From contig JBBHKE010002948.1 in NCBI GenBank assembly GCA_037447655.1, forward strand, positions 101,721 to 165,720: 64,000 nucleotides of DNA, in the 5' to 3' direction. The stretch comes from Zygnema cylindricum. Its lineage: Eukaryota; Streptophyta; Zygnematophyceae; Zygnematales; Zygnemataceae. Position numbers and translations under genes: made by a program. How positions within the stretch are numbered: position 1 is the first letter of the stretch; each line of letters opens with the position of its first letter. Below the pieces are notes generated by a model, which saw only the letters and a program-made list of their open reading frames with translations, had not been told where the DNA came from and did no database searches. Of this stretch, positions 11,321-22,240 are shown in pieces.

Positions 11321-11865
11321 CTCTAGGGTGCTCATATTCAATGGGACAGGGTTCATCTACTGGGAGAGTATGATGATGGGAGCCGTATGTGAGAAAGGAT
11401 TTTGGGGAATAGTGAGTGGGCGAGTAAAGCGCCCATCCGGTCCTACTATTCCTCCAAGGTTAAGAGGAAGCAGATTTGGTAGGAAACCAGATCTAGTGTC
11501 ATCAGAGGACTCTGAAGATGGAGAAAACATCGTGATAGAAAAGGGGAAAGAAAAAGAGAAAACCACACCTATAGCAATCGGATCTGCTTTCATGTCTTTT
11601 ATTCCGAGGAATGAGGAGAATGACATTGATACTTGATCCACAACAACATGGCGGCCAAGCATTTTGTTCTCCATCATCTCACACAAGGACTCGCAGGTCC
11701 TCATTTGCAGGAGGAAAGGGCATCCGATCTGTGGGATGCGCTTATAGAGATGAACCGAAGCGGTACTATTCAAGAACAAAAGCTAGCAGATTAAAGGATC
11801 AATGGATAATTTCACAAAGGAGAGAAGATGCTCGATTTTTGCAATGAACTGGTTGTTGTTCTATA
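11310..11865 (+). pseudogene. gag N-terminal fragment of the third copia unit
   Basis: It starts MGPPSRV at 11310 and is open to the stop at 11634-11636. The rest of the fragment, in a shifted frame, is recognisable by alignment with 6280-6500 (a DNA segment from GGCGGCCAAGC to AATGAACTGG). It encodes the Gag N-terminal region with the FIYWESMMMGA and GIVSGRVKRP segments shared by the other copies. It ends where the minus-strand insert begins, near 11860-11870. Confidence 0.8.
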
Positions 11866-11879
11866 GCTATTGTTGGAGG

Positions 11880-12052
11880 CGGAGAACGAGCAGTACTAGT
11901 GGAAGTAGACATTAAAAACAACAGAAACTATCAAAGTACCTACTCAACAACCAACTTTGAACTGACACAATTTATGACTCAAAAATCCAATAAAAATATC
12001 CTAAGTTATTTTTACCCCTATTGACTGAAATAAAGATTTATAAATTAGAACA
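11880..12052 (-). repeat. LTR-like 3' fragment of a different copia family
   Basis: On the minus strand it starts TGTTCTAATTTATAAATC straight after the purine tract GATTTAGGGGAG, which is how a 3' LTR starts. It is AT-rich and does not align with the other LTRs of the window. It appears truncated. Confidence 0.5.
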
Positions 12053-12065
12053 CTCCCCTAAATCT

Positions 12066-12146
12066 TTAGACTCAGTTACTCGCTTAGTCTAATAGCATCT
12101 CTGCAAAACTGTAACTTAGGAGTCGGAAGGGCTTTTGTTAACATGT
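12066..12146 (-). pseudogene. C-terminal tail of copia pol (RNase H end)
   Basis: On the minus strand the frame reads a typical copia pol end: DMLTKALPTPKLQFCRD, then IRLSE and a stop at about 12066. It is joined to gag with almost no pol in between, so the rest of pol was deleted. The DMLTKALP type differs from the DMMTKPVPSPK type of the neighbouring units, supporting a different family of origin. Confidence 0.75.
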
Positions 12147-13543
12147 CAACCACCTCCCCTATCCTTTAAAACCCCCTCTAGAATTAATTCTCCCCTTTCC
12201 TCGGAATCCGTTGAAGTCTCCCTTTCCGACCAGTTTTCTGTTTCCAAAATATCTATGAAACTATCCTCAATATTTTGAACTCCCTCAAGTATCTCCTCTC
12301 TCTTTACTTCCCTTATACCTCCAAAAGCACACTGTTGCTTTCGTGGAATTTCTGTGTGCTTTTCTCTCTTCCCCATACTACTAATCCGGAGAAGCTCTAA
12401 AATATCTTCATCCTCTTTCTCCTCTTCCCCTTCTTCCTCCTCATCCACATTCCAACTTCTAAGTTTTTCCAAACAAGGGCATTCCTCCATATAATGACCC
12501 GGTTCCCTACAAAAGAAGCAAACCCCCTTTTTCAAAGCTCCCCTTTCTTTTCCTCTCCCTCTCTTTCCACCAAAGTTCCGATAAGGTTTACCTTTGTCTT
12601 TCTTTCTCTCATCACGCTTCCGCTCGTCACCACCGTTCCTCTCATCACGCTTCCGCTCGTCACCACCGTTCCTCTCATCACGCTTCCGCTCGTCACCGCC
12701 GTTCCTCTCATCACGCTTCCGCTCGTCACCGCCGTTCCTCTCATCACGCTTCCGCCAATCTCCACCAGCTGAAAATGCATTGACCCTGTCCCTTCCCCTA
12801 CGAAGCTCCAAAGTGCTTTCCCTCACAAGAATTATCCCCATGGTAAAGCTCCAAGTCCATGAGGAGCCATCCATTGCCTGCATACGACAAATAATGTTTT
12901 CGTACTCACTTGGGAGTTTCATAAGTAGTGTATTAATCTTACTCTCCTCAGATTCTACATATCCCGCACTAGCTAGCTCAACATATAACGCAACAATATC
13001 ATTGCAAAACTCTATCATGCTACCGCCTTTATAAACGTAGGCATCTATTTCCTGTTTTACTAATTGCTGCCTCTGAATAGTCTCACTCTTATAAATCTGA
13101 ATTAGTGCTTCCCATATCTTTAGACTTAAAAGAGTGATAGTTATCGACTTAGACACATATCTAAGTATGAGATGTTTTGCTATAGTGTTTTTGTATTCCT
13201 ATATATTTCTGTCATTTTCTTCAGTTTTAATCCCTACATGAGGTACCATAGCTGAGAGCCTAGCTCCCCTCACCATAGGTGTCCCTTTTTCCTTCTCCCT
13301 TATTTCCCCATCCACGGAAAGATTTTTCCCTTCACCTTCCGTTGCATCTGAACTCCGGTTGATATTCTGGGCAGCCTCTGGTAAATCTCCATAGTAAGCT
13401 CCTCCAAAGCCAAGTGGCAGACATCTCACTTGTCCCGCAACAATTCCCCAAAAGTGCTTCTCGAAAAGCAATCCCTCCAATGTAAACGCCCAATAAGTGA
13501 AGCCTGTTCCATCAAACATAGTCACCCTAGATGGTGGGCCCAT
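12146..13543 (-). pseudogene. copia gag with tandem charged repeats, minus strand
   Basis: It starts MGPPSRV at 13543 inside the primer-binding site. The first frame runs to 13199; a stop and shift separate it from the second open frame (13156-12146). The second frame holds the Gag core (VARESTLELRRG-like segment: LVRESTLELRRGRDRV near 12800), then an 11-residue charged repeat (GGDERKRDERN, four units plus a partial one), then a zinc knuckle CFFCREPGHYMEEC near 12520-12480, then an acidic tail. Only one main break makes it the least decayed gag in the window. It runs straight into the pol tail at 12146. Confidence 0.85.
12605..12752 (-). repeat. 33-bp in-frame tandem repeat inside gag
   Basis: Four 33-base units (12605-12736) and a 16-base partial unit differ by very few bases. 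Each codes 11 residues, GGDERKRDERN, on the minus strand. The length is a multiple of three, so expansion kept the reading frame. The basic/acidic pattern just before the zinc knuckle suggests an extended nucleic-acid-binding linker. Confidence 0.95.
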
Positions 13544-13547
13544 AACC
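13533..13547 (-). other. Primer-binding site, initiator tRNA-Met internal type
   Basis: The minus strand reads GGTTATGGGCCCACC, a perfect complement to the plant initiator tRNA-Met anticodon region as I know it. The match extends further than in the plus-strand copies. The LTR ends at 13548 and the gag ATG is 13543-13541. Confidence 0.78.
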
Positions 13548-14737
13548 TAAAACTCTGAGACCTTCATTGGCCCTCAGAGTAAGCAGATCCAAAAAGAAAC
13601 TTATATAGAGAGTGCCGACTCCAAGTTGATATAAACCAAAATGACTGACCCCTTGACAATCAGAACCCAAATATAGATTCACCCCTATAAAATAACACTT
13701 ACTGTGTGGTCAATTCCGCCACAGAATGCAAAGTTAGGAATATGAGATTTGGACACATTCACCCACTTTGTCTTTCCCTTAGAAATACCGCCACCCTGGC
13801 AGACAAAAACTCTTACTGACTACAACCCTGTGTAGCTTGGACCCCACTGAGTCCGCAGCAAAAAGAATCACTGAAAATGGTCAAGTAAATTGATAGTTAT
13901 GGCTAGCCAAAGTTTGCCATCTATACAAGGTGCTCTCTAGGAGAGGCAGCTAAGTCCTATTTTCTAAGTCCTATTTCCCTCTCTAAAACTCTTTCTACTC
14001 AAGTACGGCACCAATCAAATTAGTGTGTCGTACAGAAATGTACAGGTGCCGGTGTACTTTTTGTACGGCCATTGTACAACATGGCCAAAATGTCGACACG
14101 TGTCATAGCCGGATTTGTTACCACAATCTCCGGAGTGGCCGCAATCCAACATTGTCCCGCCATGTGTCACATGACGTGGCGATGACTAAAAAATGCCAAA
14201 AGTACATAATCCGTGATCGCGGCGCCTATCGTGGCTGTCCGATCAAACTAGATACAATTATAGCCGTTGAAAAAATATGTGCGATATTTGTTTCGCGTTC
14301 GAAACAAATGCGCGGTATCCGTTTCATAAAATACATTAAATCGGACTCCGTACTATACAAAACTGTATCTATGCATTTCGTATCTATTTCCGTTAGACGA
14401 ACTAGTCTACGTGTACAAATATAAATATTTGTCAAACCTATTGTACTCTAGCACTGTACTTAGACTTGTTGGTTAAAGCGAACGGCTAGTTTGACGGACG
14501 GCAGGTACCAGGATCAAATCCTGGGTCCGTCACACCTTTTAGATAACTCTATTAAGAATTGCCTTCCTGTCCACTTTGGACAGCCTAGGCAGCCATGGAT
14601 CTAACCCCTCTTCAAGTCTTCAGTGACTGCAACAAGTGTGGGGACTTGAGTGAAGAGTTAGAGGTAGGTTGTCAGTGTCCCCTTTTTGACTTTTTATTTT
14701 ACAATCTCTAGACCTAGAAAATACTTAAATTTCAATA
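13548..14737 (-). repeat. LTR of the nested minus-strand unit, 1190 bp
   Basis: On the minus strand it starts TATTGAAATT (TGTTGAAATT in the others) at 14737 and ends CAGAGTTTTA at 13548, next to the primer-binding site. It shares with the other LTRs the leader phrase ending GAAGGTCTCAGAG, the GTAC-rich block near 14030-14075, an ACACGTG site near 14098 and the tRNA-like module on the plus strand (14461-14530). It is about 190 bp longer than the plus-strand LTRs. Confidence 0.85.
14461..14530 (+). other. tRNA-like module antisense to the LTR
   Basis: TAGACTTGTTGGTTAAAGC (14461-14479) resembles the 5' D-arm/A-box region of tRNAs with GGTTAGAGC. GGATCAAATCC (14511-14521) fits a B box, and CCAGG-ATCAAAT-CCTGG makes a perfect 5-bp T-arm. 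TGACGGAC and GTCCGTCA on either side can form an 8-bp closing stem. There is no complete cloverleaf, so this is tRNA-derived rather than a tRNA gene. Confidence 0.6.
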
Positions 14738-15070
14738 GCTGAGTATATGGCATCTTGCTCTGCTATGAAGGAATTGATGTGGGTCAAATTCTTGCTTAGT
14801 GAATTTTGACATCTTAAGATTGGAATTCATAAAATATTCTGTGATAATCAAGCAGCAATTGCAATTGTTGCTAATCCTAAACATCACTTCAAAGCAAAGC
14901 ACATGGATATCAGACTTAGCTTTGTTAGGTAAAAGGTGGAGAACAAAATAAAAAGACTAGAATATAGACTAAACAGTGAAATGGTGGCAGACATGATGAC
15001 AAAGCTTGTGATTTCTCCTAAATTAATATTTTGCAGAGAGAAGTGTTGACTTCAACGAAAAGGTGACTAG
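14738..15070 (+). pseudogene. RNase H/pol C-terminal remnant of the third copia unit
   Basis: It starts in the AEYMASCSAMKELMWV segment of RNase H, continues through the NPKHHFKAKHMDIRL segment and ends at a stop near 15068. It has further stops (near 14808 and 14928). It aligns with 9948-10291 and leads into the 3' LTR at 15084 through a purine tract. Confidence 0.88.
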
Positions 15071-15083
15071 AAAAAAAAGGAAG

Positions 15084-16081
15084 TCCTGAAATTAAAAGGT
15101 TTTTTTATTTATTTTCTAGGTTTCTTAAGTAATCTAAAATCAGGAAGGAAAAGCACGACAGCCTGCTTCTAAATTCTTTCTCTAGCCCCATACTTGTCGT
15201 AGTCACTAGAGGTTGGAGAAGAAGCTAGAGCCATGGCTGCCTATGCTCCTCCTAGAATCACAAGGCATTCCTCTGTTAAAATTAACGAAAAGGTTAACGT
15301 ACCCAGGATCCGATCCTGGTACCTATCGTCCATCTGAATAGACTAGCGTCGTTTACCATGTAGCCTAGCACCTGTGTCGAGGTATATAGGGTATAATAGC
15401 TACTTAAAGATGTACAAATAGGAAAGTTCATTTAACTAACAAACGGACCACAATCACATTGATATAGTTAGATAGAATCACATCTAAAAGTACTGCTTGT
15501 ATTTTAACGGCTATAAACTAAGGCTGATATCAATCGAACAACGGAGAAAGAATTCGACATCGCGGAATGGACATTTTGGCGGTTTACGGCCCCAGCTATG
15601 AAAGATGACACGTGGCAACATTAAATTGAAAAGCGGTATCTCCAGGACATACCATGGCGAACCCGGAAGTGGCAGGGTCACCTTCTTGGCCATGTCGTAC
15701 ATTGGCCGTACAGAAAGTACTCCGGGCTAAGTACCTTTCTGTACTGTACACTTAATTGATTGGCTCCGTTCTTTAGTAGTAGAGGGATAAGAGAGGTCTT
15801 CAGGACTTAGAAAATATTAGGGTAGTAGCCTCTCTCCCAGAGTGCTTCTCTATAAAAGGTCATCTTTGACCACTGATAATTTACTGCTCAGGGGGGCAAA
15901 TTCAACGATTCGTTTTGTGGTAGACTCAAGGGAGTCAACTCCTCCAAGGGGTGCAGTTTGGTTAGTCTGTATTGTGTCAGGGTGTCAGCAATATTCAGAC
16001 AACGCCTAAACAACCGAGGTTATCCTATAGGCTTCTACCAAGCTGCCTACTCTGAGTACCAATGGAGGTCTCAGAGTTGCA
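15084..16081 (+). repeat. 3' LTR of the third copia unit, 998 bp
   Basis: It starts TCCTGAAATT (mutated TGTTGAAATT) and ends AGTTGCA. TATAAAAGG near 15852, ACACGTGGC near 15609 and a GTAC cluster near 15700-15750 are kept. The antisense tRNA-like module is at about 15300-15375. After 16081 the sequence does not continue into a primer-binding site, so here the LTR ends a unit. Confidence 0.88.
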
Positions 16082-16915
16082 CTTCCTTACTGCCACGAGG
16101 ACGTGAATCTACCAACACCGAGGGGTCATATTCGACTTTTGGCCCTATGTATCTTGGATCGAGTATGAAAACCAATTTCTGGGAAGTGATCGAGAATGGC
16201 TCCTTATGAGCCAACCCTTTTTGGCGAGCAGTAGGAGACGACGACTTCCTTTCCTCGGCCTGGGTCCTGGCGGCCTCGGCCAAAGATGGGAACTGCTCAA
16301 AATTCAAGCTTAGAGGAGGTGGAAGAGCCGGTGCCCAAGATGGTTCCTTGACCCAATAATCAAAGATAGACTCCACTGGGACGGATTTCTCGGACAGTAG
16401 AGACCCTTCTTCCGATACAAACGTCTTCCCCCACCGTGCTCTCCGAATCCGATATTTGGAGTTCCCTTATCCTGAACTTCTCTGCTTCCCATTGAGTGAT
16501 GACTACCAAGAAGAGGACCTAACTAGAAATGGAAATCTTACTCTCTCATAAGAGTATTGTACAAAAACTAAAGTGCCTATCCCCCGTAATCCGAGGAGAC
16601 AGGTGGCTTTTAAGTACTGTGCTGATCCGTCTGAAGCATAACAAATGCTACTCAAAACCCCTCTAAACTTTTAGGAGATGCCAAAAATCCCCTCCGACTT
16701 TAATACCTCCAAAGCAAAAAAGGACCCTCAGCGAGTTCACAGATGAGCTTCCATGCAAAAATATAATAAACAATCAAAATAATAAGTTGTTTCAAGTTTA
16801 ACAATATCACCTTGCCCCAAAAAATAGAATATAAGGTACAATTATGAATAATGGCAAAGCAAGCTCAACATACCTCAGCAATAAACAATGACACAGAGCA
16901 GAGACCAACTCCCCT
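16082..16915. other. Unassigned stretch between two copia units
   Basis: The minus strand has an open frame (16376 to about 16071) with a proline-rich start and an NFEQFPSLAEAARTQAEE segment, which does not match a family I can name. It may be a gag or LINE ORF1 remnant, but it could be chance. The rest, 16500-16915, is AT-rich and shows nothing I recognise. Confidence 0.35.
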
Positions 16916-17917
16916 TGTAATTTTGTTTTCTCCATTGGACCACATAATACAGGAAGCCTCTAGATAGTATTTAACTAACCCACTTCAAGCCACAACCAGT
17001 GTTGTCCAAAAAGGCACACTGACAGTTTGAATGCACCCCTGTGCAGCTTGGACTCCCCTCAGTCCATAGCAAAAAGAATCACTAAAAACGGCCAGCCAGC
17101 CGATAAGTTATGAGGCAGTAAAAATGCCAATTTGTACAATCTCTCAAAGGGATAGGTGACTACCTACCAAAATTTTCTAAGTCCTGATTCCCTCTAATAA
17201 CTTCTATCTACTGAAGTACAGACCAATCACATTACCATACCATACCAAAAAGTACTACTGTCGGGGTACCTTTTGTACGGCCTATGTACGACAAGTCTAT
17301 TAAGTGGACGCGTGTCCGCTTTTCACTTGTTCGTACGTTCCTCGGAATTCTCATGACCGAATGTCATATCTCCACGTGACTCTAGGTCATGCAACGTCAC
17401 AAAAAGACAACTTGACCTTTCTGAGATCTCAACGAAAACGTAAGTCGTTGGATAAAAACCGGCATTAATTATCGTCCGTCGAAACAAACATCACATTAAT
17501 TTGTTTCGTGCGGGATCCAGTCTGCACTGAATTTAACCTGATCTATGATGTTACATTTACATTTCCGTTAATCGGTTTAGGGGACGTAATATACTTTAAA
17601 TATCAATCACACCCTATATACTCTAGCAAACATCTACGACAGACTGGTTAGAGCAGACGGCTACGCCACGCTCTACCGGTCGCGGGTTCCAATCTTGCTT
17701 GACTCAACCTTTTTGTAGAGAGTGACTTAAGGTCACTCTCTAACCCTGTCTATGGAGCTGAGGCAGCCATGGCTCCATCACTCTCTCTCTTTCTCTTTAA
17801 GTGACTACAACAAGTATCGGGGTAAGAGAGAAGAGATGAAAACAAGTTGCCTGCATGTTTCTTTTTTCGCTAATATATTAAGACCTTGAAAATAACCAAA
17901 AGTTATTTATTTCAACA
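16916..17917 (-). repeat. 3' LTR of the minus-strand copia element, 1002 bp
   Basis: On the minus strand it starts TGTTGAAATAAAT at 17917 after a purine tract (ACAGGAG) and ends ATTACA at 16916. It aligns with 22241-23240. The tRNA-like module on the plus strand is at 17635-17707. Confidence 0.9.
17635..17707 (+). other. tRNA-like module antisense to the LTR
   Basis: TACGACAGACTGG followed by TTAGAGC (17635-17654) resembles a tRNA A-box/D-arm. GGTTCCAATCT (17685-17695) fits a B box with one change. The spacing of about 40 bases is that of a tRNA gene. GACTGGTTAGAGC and GCTCTACCGGTC pair into a long hairpin. Confidence 0.6.
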
Positions 17918-17936
17918 CTCCTGTTATTTTCTAGTC

Positions 17937-20900
17937 TCATTTTAATTTTTCTTTCAACCCGCATTTTAGCCAACAATATTTTAACTTAGGAGAGGGCACA
18001 GGTTTGGTCATCATGTCAGCCACCATTTCTTCATCAGGTCTATACACAAGATTTAAAATTTTATTTTCAACTTTTTCTCTCACGAAGCTTAATCTTATGT
18101 CCATATGTTTTGCTTTGAAATAGTGTTTTGGATTGGGTGCAATTGCAATTGCAGCTTGATTATCACAAAAGACTTCATGCACTCTCTCCTTCATATCTCC
18201 CTGTTGTTGCAACAATGACTTCACCCACATTAGTTCTTTTACAGTAGAACAAGACGCCATATACTCAGCCTCGATAGTAGACTGAGCAACCACCTTTTGT
18301 TGCTTACTGTTCCAACAGCAAGCACCTTCCCCCACATACAAAACATGTCCAGAAGTACATCTTCTCATAGGTGCATCCCCATAACTGGCATCACTCCAAG
18401 TGGTGATATCAGTGGGCTCCCCTCCCAAATGTAACCATAATTCTCTGGTTCCAACCAGATATCTCATGACTCTCTTGGCTGCCTCCCAATCTCTCTTTCT
18501 AGGATCGTTAAGACTCCTACTGAGGATTTCTATTGTTGTTGTTATGTCCGGCCTTAAATGGTTCATAAAGAAGATTAAACGTCTTACAACCTCTCTGTAA
18601 GGAATAAACTTCATAAACTCTCTATCCTCTAGACACATCTGATCATCTAAGATTATCACTCCTTCTACACTCCCATCACTTACTTTCTTCAAGTCCATGG
18701 GACTGGTACAACTGTTAGCTTTCTCCATTTGAAATTTCTCAAGCATGTTTCCTATTGATTTTTTTTTGAGTGAGTCTTATGATCCTCTTCCCCCTATCTC
18801 TTTCCATTTGAATTCCTAAAATATATCTTGCCTCCCCTAAATCTTTCATGTCAAATCTGCTTCTAAGATCTTTCTTCAACTTATAGATCTTTTCCAAAGA
18901 CTTACATAACACCAACTGATCATCCACATAAATTGCAATAAAGATCACACCATCCTGATCTTTAAACATATAGATCGAATGGTCAGAACTGATCCTGATA
19001 TATCCTAGACCAGTAAGAAACTCATCTTGTTTCTTATTCCACTGTCGGGGAGCCTGCATATGAGGACTTTATGAGCCTGCAGACTTTGCTCTCTTCTCCT
19101 TCCTCCACAAACCCCTCGGGTTGCCTCATGAAATATCTTCCTCTAACTCACCATCAAGAAAAGCAGTCTTAATGTCCATCTGGTTTATTTCTATGTCTTC
19201 CGCTGCTGCCAGATTGAGGAGAATCCTTACTGATGGGAACCGAAAAACTCGAGCAAAGGTCTCCTCATAGTCAACCCCCTCTTTTTAGGTAAACCTCTCC
19301 TCTACCAATCGAGCCTTATATCTCTCAATGGTATTATCTGGGTTCAGTTTTTGTTTAAATACCCATTTACACCCAATACGTATTCTGTCTGGAGGACAAT
19401 CCGCTAGCTCTCAAGTATTTTTTTCCATGATGGAGGCCATCTCATCATTTATAGCTCTAATCCATCTTTCTTTCTTTAGACTATTCAATGCCTTCGAGTA
19501 AGACTAAGGCTCATCTGGATGAGATAGCTTAGTTACCTTATGAGCAGCATGTGTTTCTTGTATCCTTTTACTGCTCTTTCTCCCTCCCTCAAAATCCGAA
19601 GCTGGAATGGATGGAAGTCTTAGATTTCTCCTCACTTTCTCATTGGCTCCTTTGTCCACGGAAGTCGGTTTTGGTCCCACTTCTTCTATCTCCTCGAGGT
19701 CCATAAGAGTATGTACGGTTTTTGGTGAGTCTTCTATATCTCGGATCTCCCCTGAATCTGCAATCACGGTTTCACTAATGTCCCTTTCGTGAACGACCGA
19801 GTTCTCCTCACTTTCAAACTCAAATCTGATTTTTATCTTCTTTGTATATTTGAAGGGATCAAATGACTTTCTTTCATCGATGACAACTAGGTGTTTGACC
19901 AAAATGATATCTTTCTTTGTTAAGTTATAGACTTTACACCCATTAACATCCTCATCATATCCCACAAACTATCTAGGTTTTCCCTTAGAATCTAGTTTCT
20001 AGTTTTTCCTATCCGTGTCAAGATTGTAAACTTGGCTGCCAAACACTTTAAGGTGTGAGATATTTGGTTTCCTTCCAACCCATCTCTCATAAGGTGTCAC
20101 TCCCTTCACAGCTGAGGTAAGGACTCTATACTTAATATAGTTGGCAAAGTTCATTGCCTCTGCCCAAAATCTCTTTCCTATTTACTTGTCTGCTTACATA
20201 CTACATGCACTATCTCATAGGGTTCGATTTAACCTCTCAGCTACCATATTTTGTTCCGGGTGATATGGTACAGTTTTCTAGTGCTCCACTCCCTCATCTC
20301 TCAGATATTCCTCAAGCTGGTTAGAGGAATGTTCCCCCCCATTATCACTTCTTATTCTCTTTATGGGGGTTTCATGTAACTTCTCAATCCAGGCTTTATA
20401 TTCTTTGAAGTACGTTGACGTTTCAAACTATGTTTTTAAATAATCCACTCTAGAGTATCTAGATCAGTCATCTAATATTGTCAACACAAACCTCTTTCCT
20501 CCAACCGAAGGTAGTTCCCCAAATATCTCTGTGGACTAAATCTAGTACTTCCTCACTTCTATATGTGGCCGATTTAGAAAAGGGAAGTCTATGAGCGTTA
20601 CATTGAGTTCAACCACTACAATCATCCATCGTTTCATTATCCCCAAACCGAATGCCTTCTACTACCCCAAGCTTTTTCATTTCCCTCAACCTATCAAAAT
20701 GCACATGCCCTAACTGCTTATGCCAAATCATCAATTTAGGAACACCAACATAGTAAGCATTCTTCTTTTCATTACTCAGGGTAAGCCTTAACATTCCTTG
20801 GCTACGTTTATCTAGCGTGAAGTAAACTTCATCCCCATACTTAGTTGTAAAGACTCACTTTCTAGGGAAGGTATAAAACTCTTTTTCATCTAACACATAC

Positions 20901-22236
20901 GTAGAGATAAAATTTTTACTCAGTTGAGGAATGTAGAGTACATCTGAGAATGTGAGTATAGAAGTCTTACCCTCCACTAAAACTTTCAGATCAACCGACC
21001 CCACTAGATTTGTAATAACCACTCTCCCATCCCCATACTTTATTTCTACAGTAGGGATTTTTCTTAGCTTAGTGAAAAGTTCCTTATCACGACACATATG
21101 CATGGATGCACCTGAGTCGATGATCCATCCTCTTTGTGGAGCTTCCCGAATTGCTCCAATTGCACACTTCTGTCTCCAAGGGATTTCCTTCTCCTCCAGA
21201 CTCTCGTCAAGGAGAAGCTCCCTATCCTCCTCAGAAGACTCGTCGCCAGTTTCTCTTGTCATTTTTGTGACCAAAAGTGTCTTTTTCTTCCCTCCGAAAG
21301 AACCCCCTCCACGATTCTCTTGGAGCCTCAGCTCTGGCAGCTTGACACAATCTGCGATAAAGTGTCCCCGTTTTTTGCAAAATTGACAAAGGCCCTTTGG
21401 GGGCCTTGGTCCTCCAGACTGATCTCTTTCCCCTTTGTACGGTTTCTTTGGGTCTTTCCCCCATCGGTCCCCTCCTGCTGCTAAAGCTTGAACACTCTTC
21501 CCTCCACTCCTAATCTCTATGGCATTTTCCTACACAAGTATCATCCGGACCACGGTATTCCACTTCCATGAACTATCAATCATTTCCTGTACTCGGTACC
21601 CTATGTTCTCGTACTCGTCTGGTAACTTCATGATGAGAGTTTTAACTTTCATTTTCATTGTTCTTGTCCATCCGGAACTTTCCATCTCCATAGACTAACA
21701 AAGAAGTTCATTACAATAATCTAACATCTTTCCTCCTTTGTAAGCGTAACTCGCTAGCTTTTGCCTAGCTAACTGGAGCCCTGAATAGTTCCAGCTCTAT
21801 AGATCTCCACCAAACTCTCCCACAGCTCATCGGCCTTTCAAATTTGAAGGTGAGGGGTGGCCAAACCTTGAGTGAGGTGTCTTAGAATGAAGTTCTTGGC
21901 AGCCATGTTTACATCCTCCCACATTTGAGTATCGTTCTCTGCGGTCTTCACAGTCGCCGCTCCTGGTATTGTGGCAATAGGAGTGAGGGGTGTCTCCTTC
22001 CCTTTCCCCTTTTCGGACATAATGCTTTCCCCATCATCTGCCTCCTCCGTTGAGGCACCAGTTGCTGCAAGAAACCATACTCCTCCAAATCCTGGAGGAG
22101 TTCCCGAAGGTGGACGTTTCACTTGTCCACTAACGATACCCCAGTATCGTTTTTCGCAAAAAGATCCCATCATCATGGCTTCCCAATAGATGAACCCAGA
22201 TCCATTGAAGGTGGGCACCCTAGAGGGTGGGCCCAT
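17937..22236 (-). pseudogene. gag-pol polyprotein remnant, minus strand
   Basis: gag starts MGPPSRV at 22236 in the primer-binding site and stops at 21838. Further gag pieces follow in shifted frames to a zinc knuckle CQFCKKRGHFIADC at 21389-21347. Protease has WIIDSGASMHMC near 21130-21095, in a frame open from about 21274 to 20855. GAG-pre-integrase (WHKQLGH) is near 20735. Integrase, about 20600-20100, has stops. A linker is open at 19965-19504. RT keeps YVDD (YVDDQLVL) near 18925. RNase H and the C-terminus are open from 18746 to 17937. At least six stops or shifts break the polyprotein. Confidence 0.9.
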
Positions 22237-22240
22237 AACC
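22226..22240 (-). other. Primer-binding site, initiator tRNA-Met internal type
   Basis: The minus strand reads GGTTATGGGCCCACC directly after the LTR end TGCA at 22241. The gag ATG is 22236-22234. All 15 bases complement the plant initiator tRNA-Met anticodon region as I know it. Confidence 0.78.

Larger units (their letters stand above)
11866..14737 (-). mobile_element. Nested minus-strand non-autonomous copia derivative (gag plus pol tail)
   Basis: On the minus strand it reads: LTR (14737-13548), primer-binding site, gag (13543-12146), then directly the last codons of pol (about 12146-12066), a polypurine tract and an LTR-like start at 12052. Protease, integrase and RT are absent. The LTR at the 5' side belongs to the window's main family, but the 3' side starts TGTTCTAATTT and does not match that LTR. 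The unit is therefore either chimeric or has a second fragment fused to it. The 11880-12052 part contains, on the minus strand, an ATG-led S/T-rich frame that may be the gag start of another family. Confidence 0.7.
10305..16081 (+). mobile_element. Third copia unit: shared 5' LTR, gag start, internal deletion with a nested insert, RNase H end, 3' LTR
   Basis: The gag start follows the LTR (11310 to about 11865). The frame is then lost into minus-strand DNA until 14738, where the unit resumes at the RNase H AEYMA segment and continues to the 3' LTR (15084-16081). All of protease, integrase and RT is missing, so the break is not a simple insertion: about 3.5 kb of host element was lost at the same place. 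No matching flank duplication is seen (cttcc after 16081). Confidence 0.8.

Noticed and set aside
12605-12752. Possible CRISPR-like regular repeat
   Set aside because: Units are adjacent without spacers, in frame with a retrotransposon gag, in a plant-type genome.
12594-13034. Plus-strand open frame with SSRFRSSPPFL repeats
   Set aside because: It is the antisense shadow of the minus-strand gag repeat (GGDERKRDERN) and gag core.
14461-14530. Genuine tRNA gene
   Set aside because: A and B boxes are present but no full cloverleaf, anticodon arm or acceptor stem forms; the same segment recurs at the same place in all the main-family LTRs.
16071-16376. Minus-strand open frame of about 100 residues as a host gene
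   Set aside because: No recognised domain, overlaps an LTR end, and lies between retrotransposons; left as unassigned.
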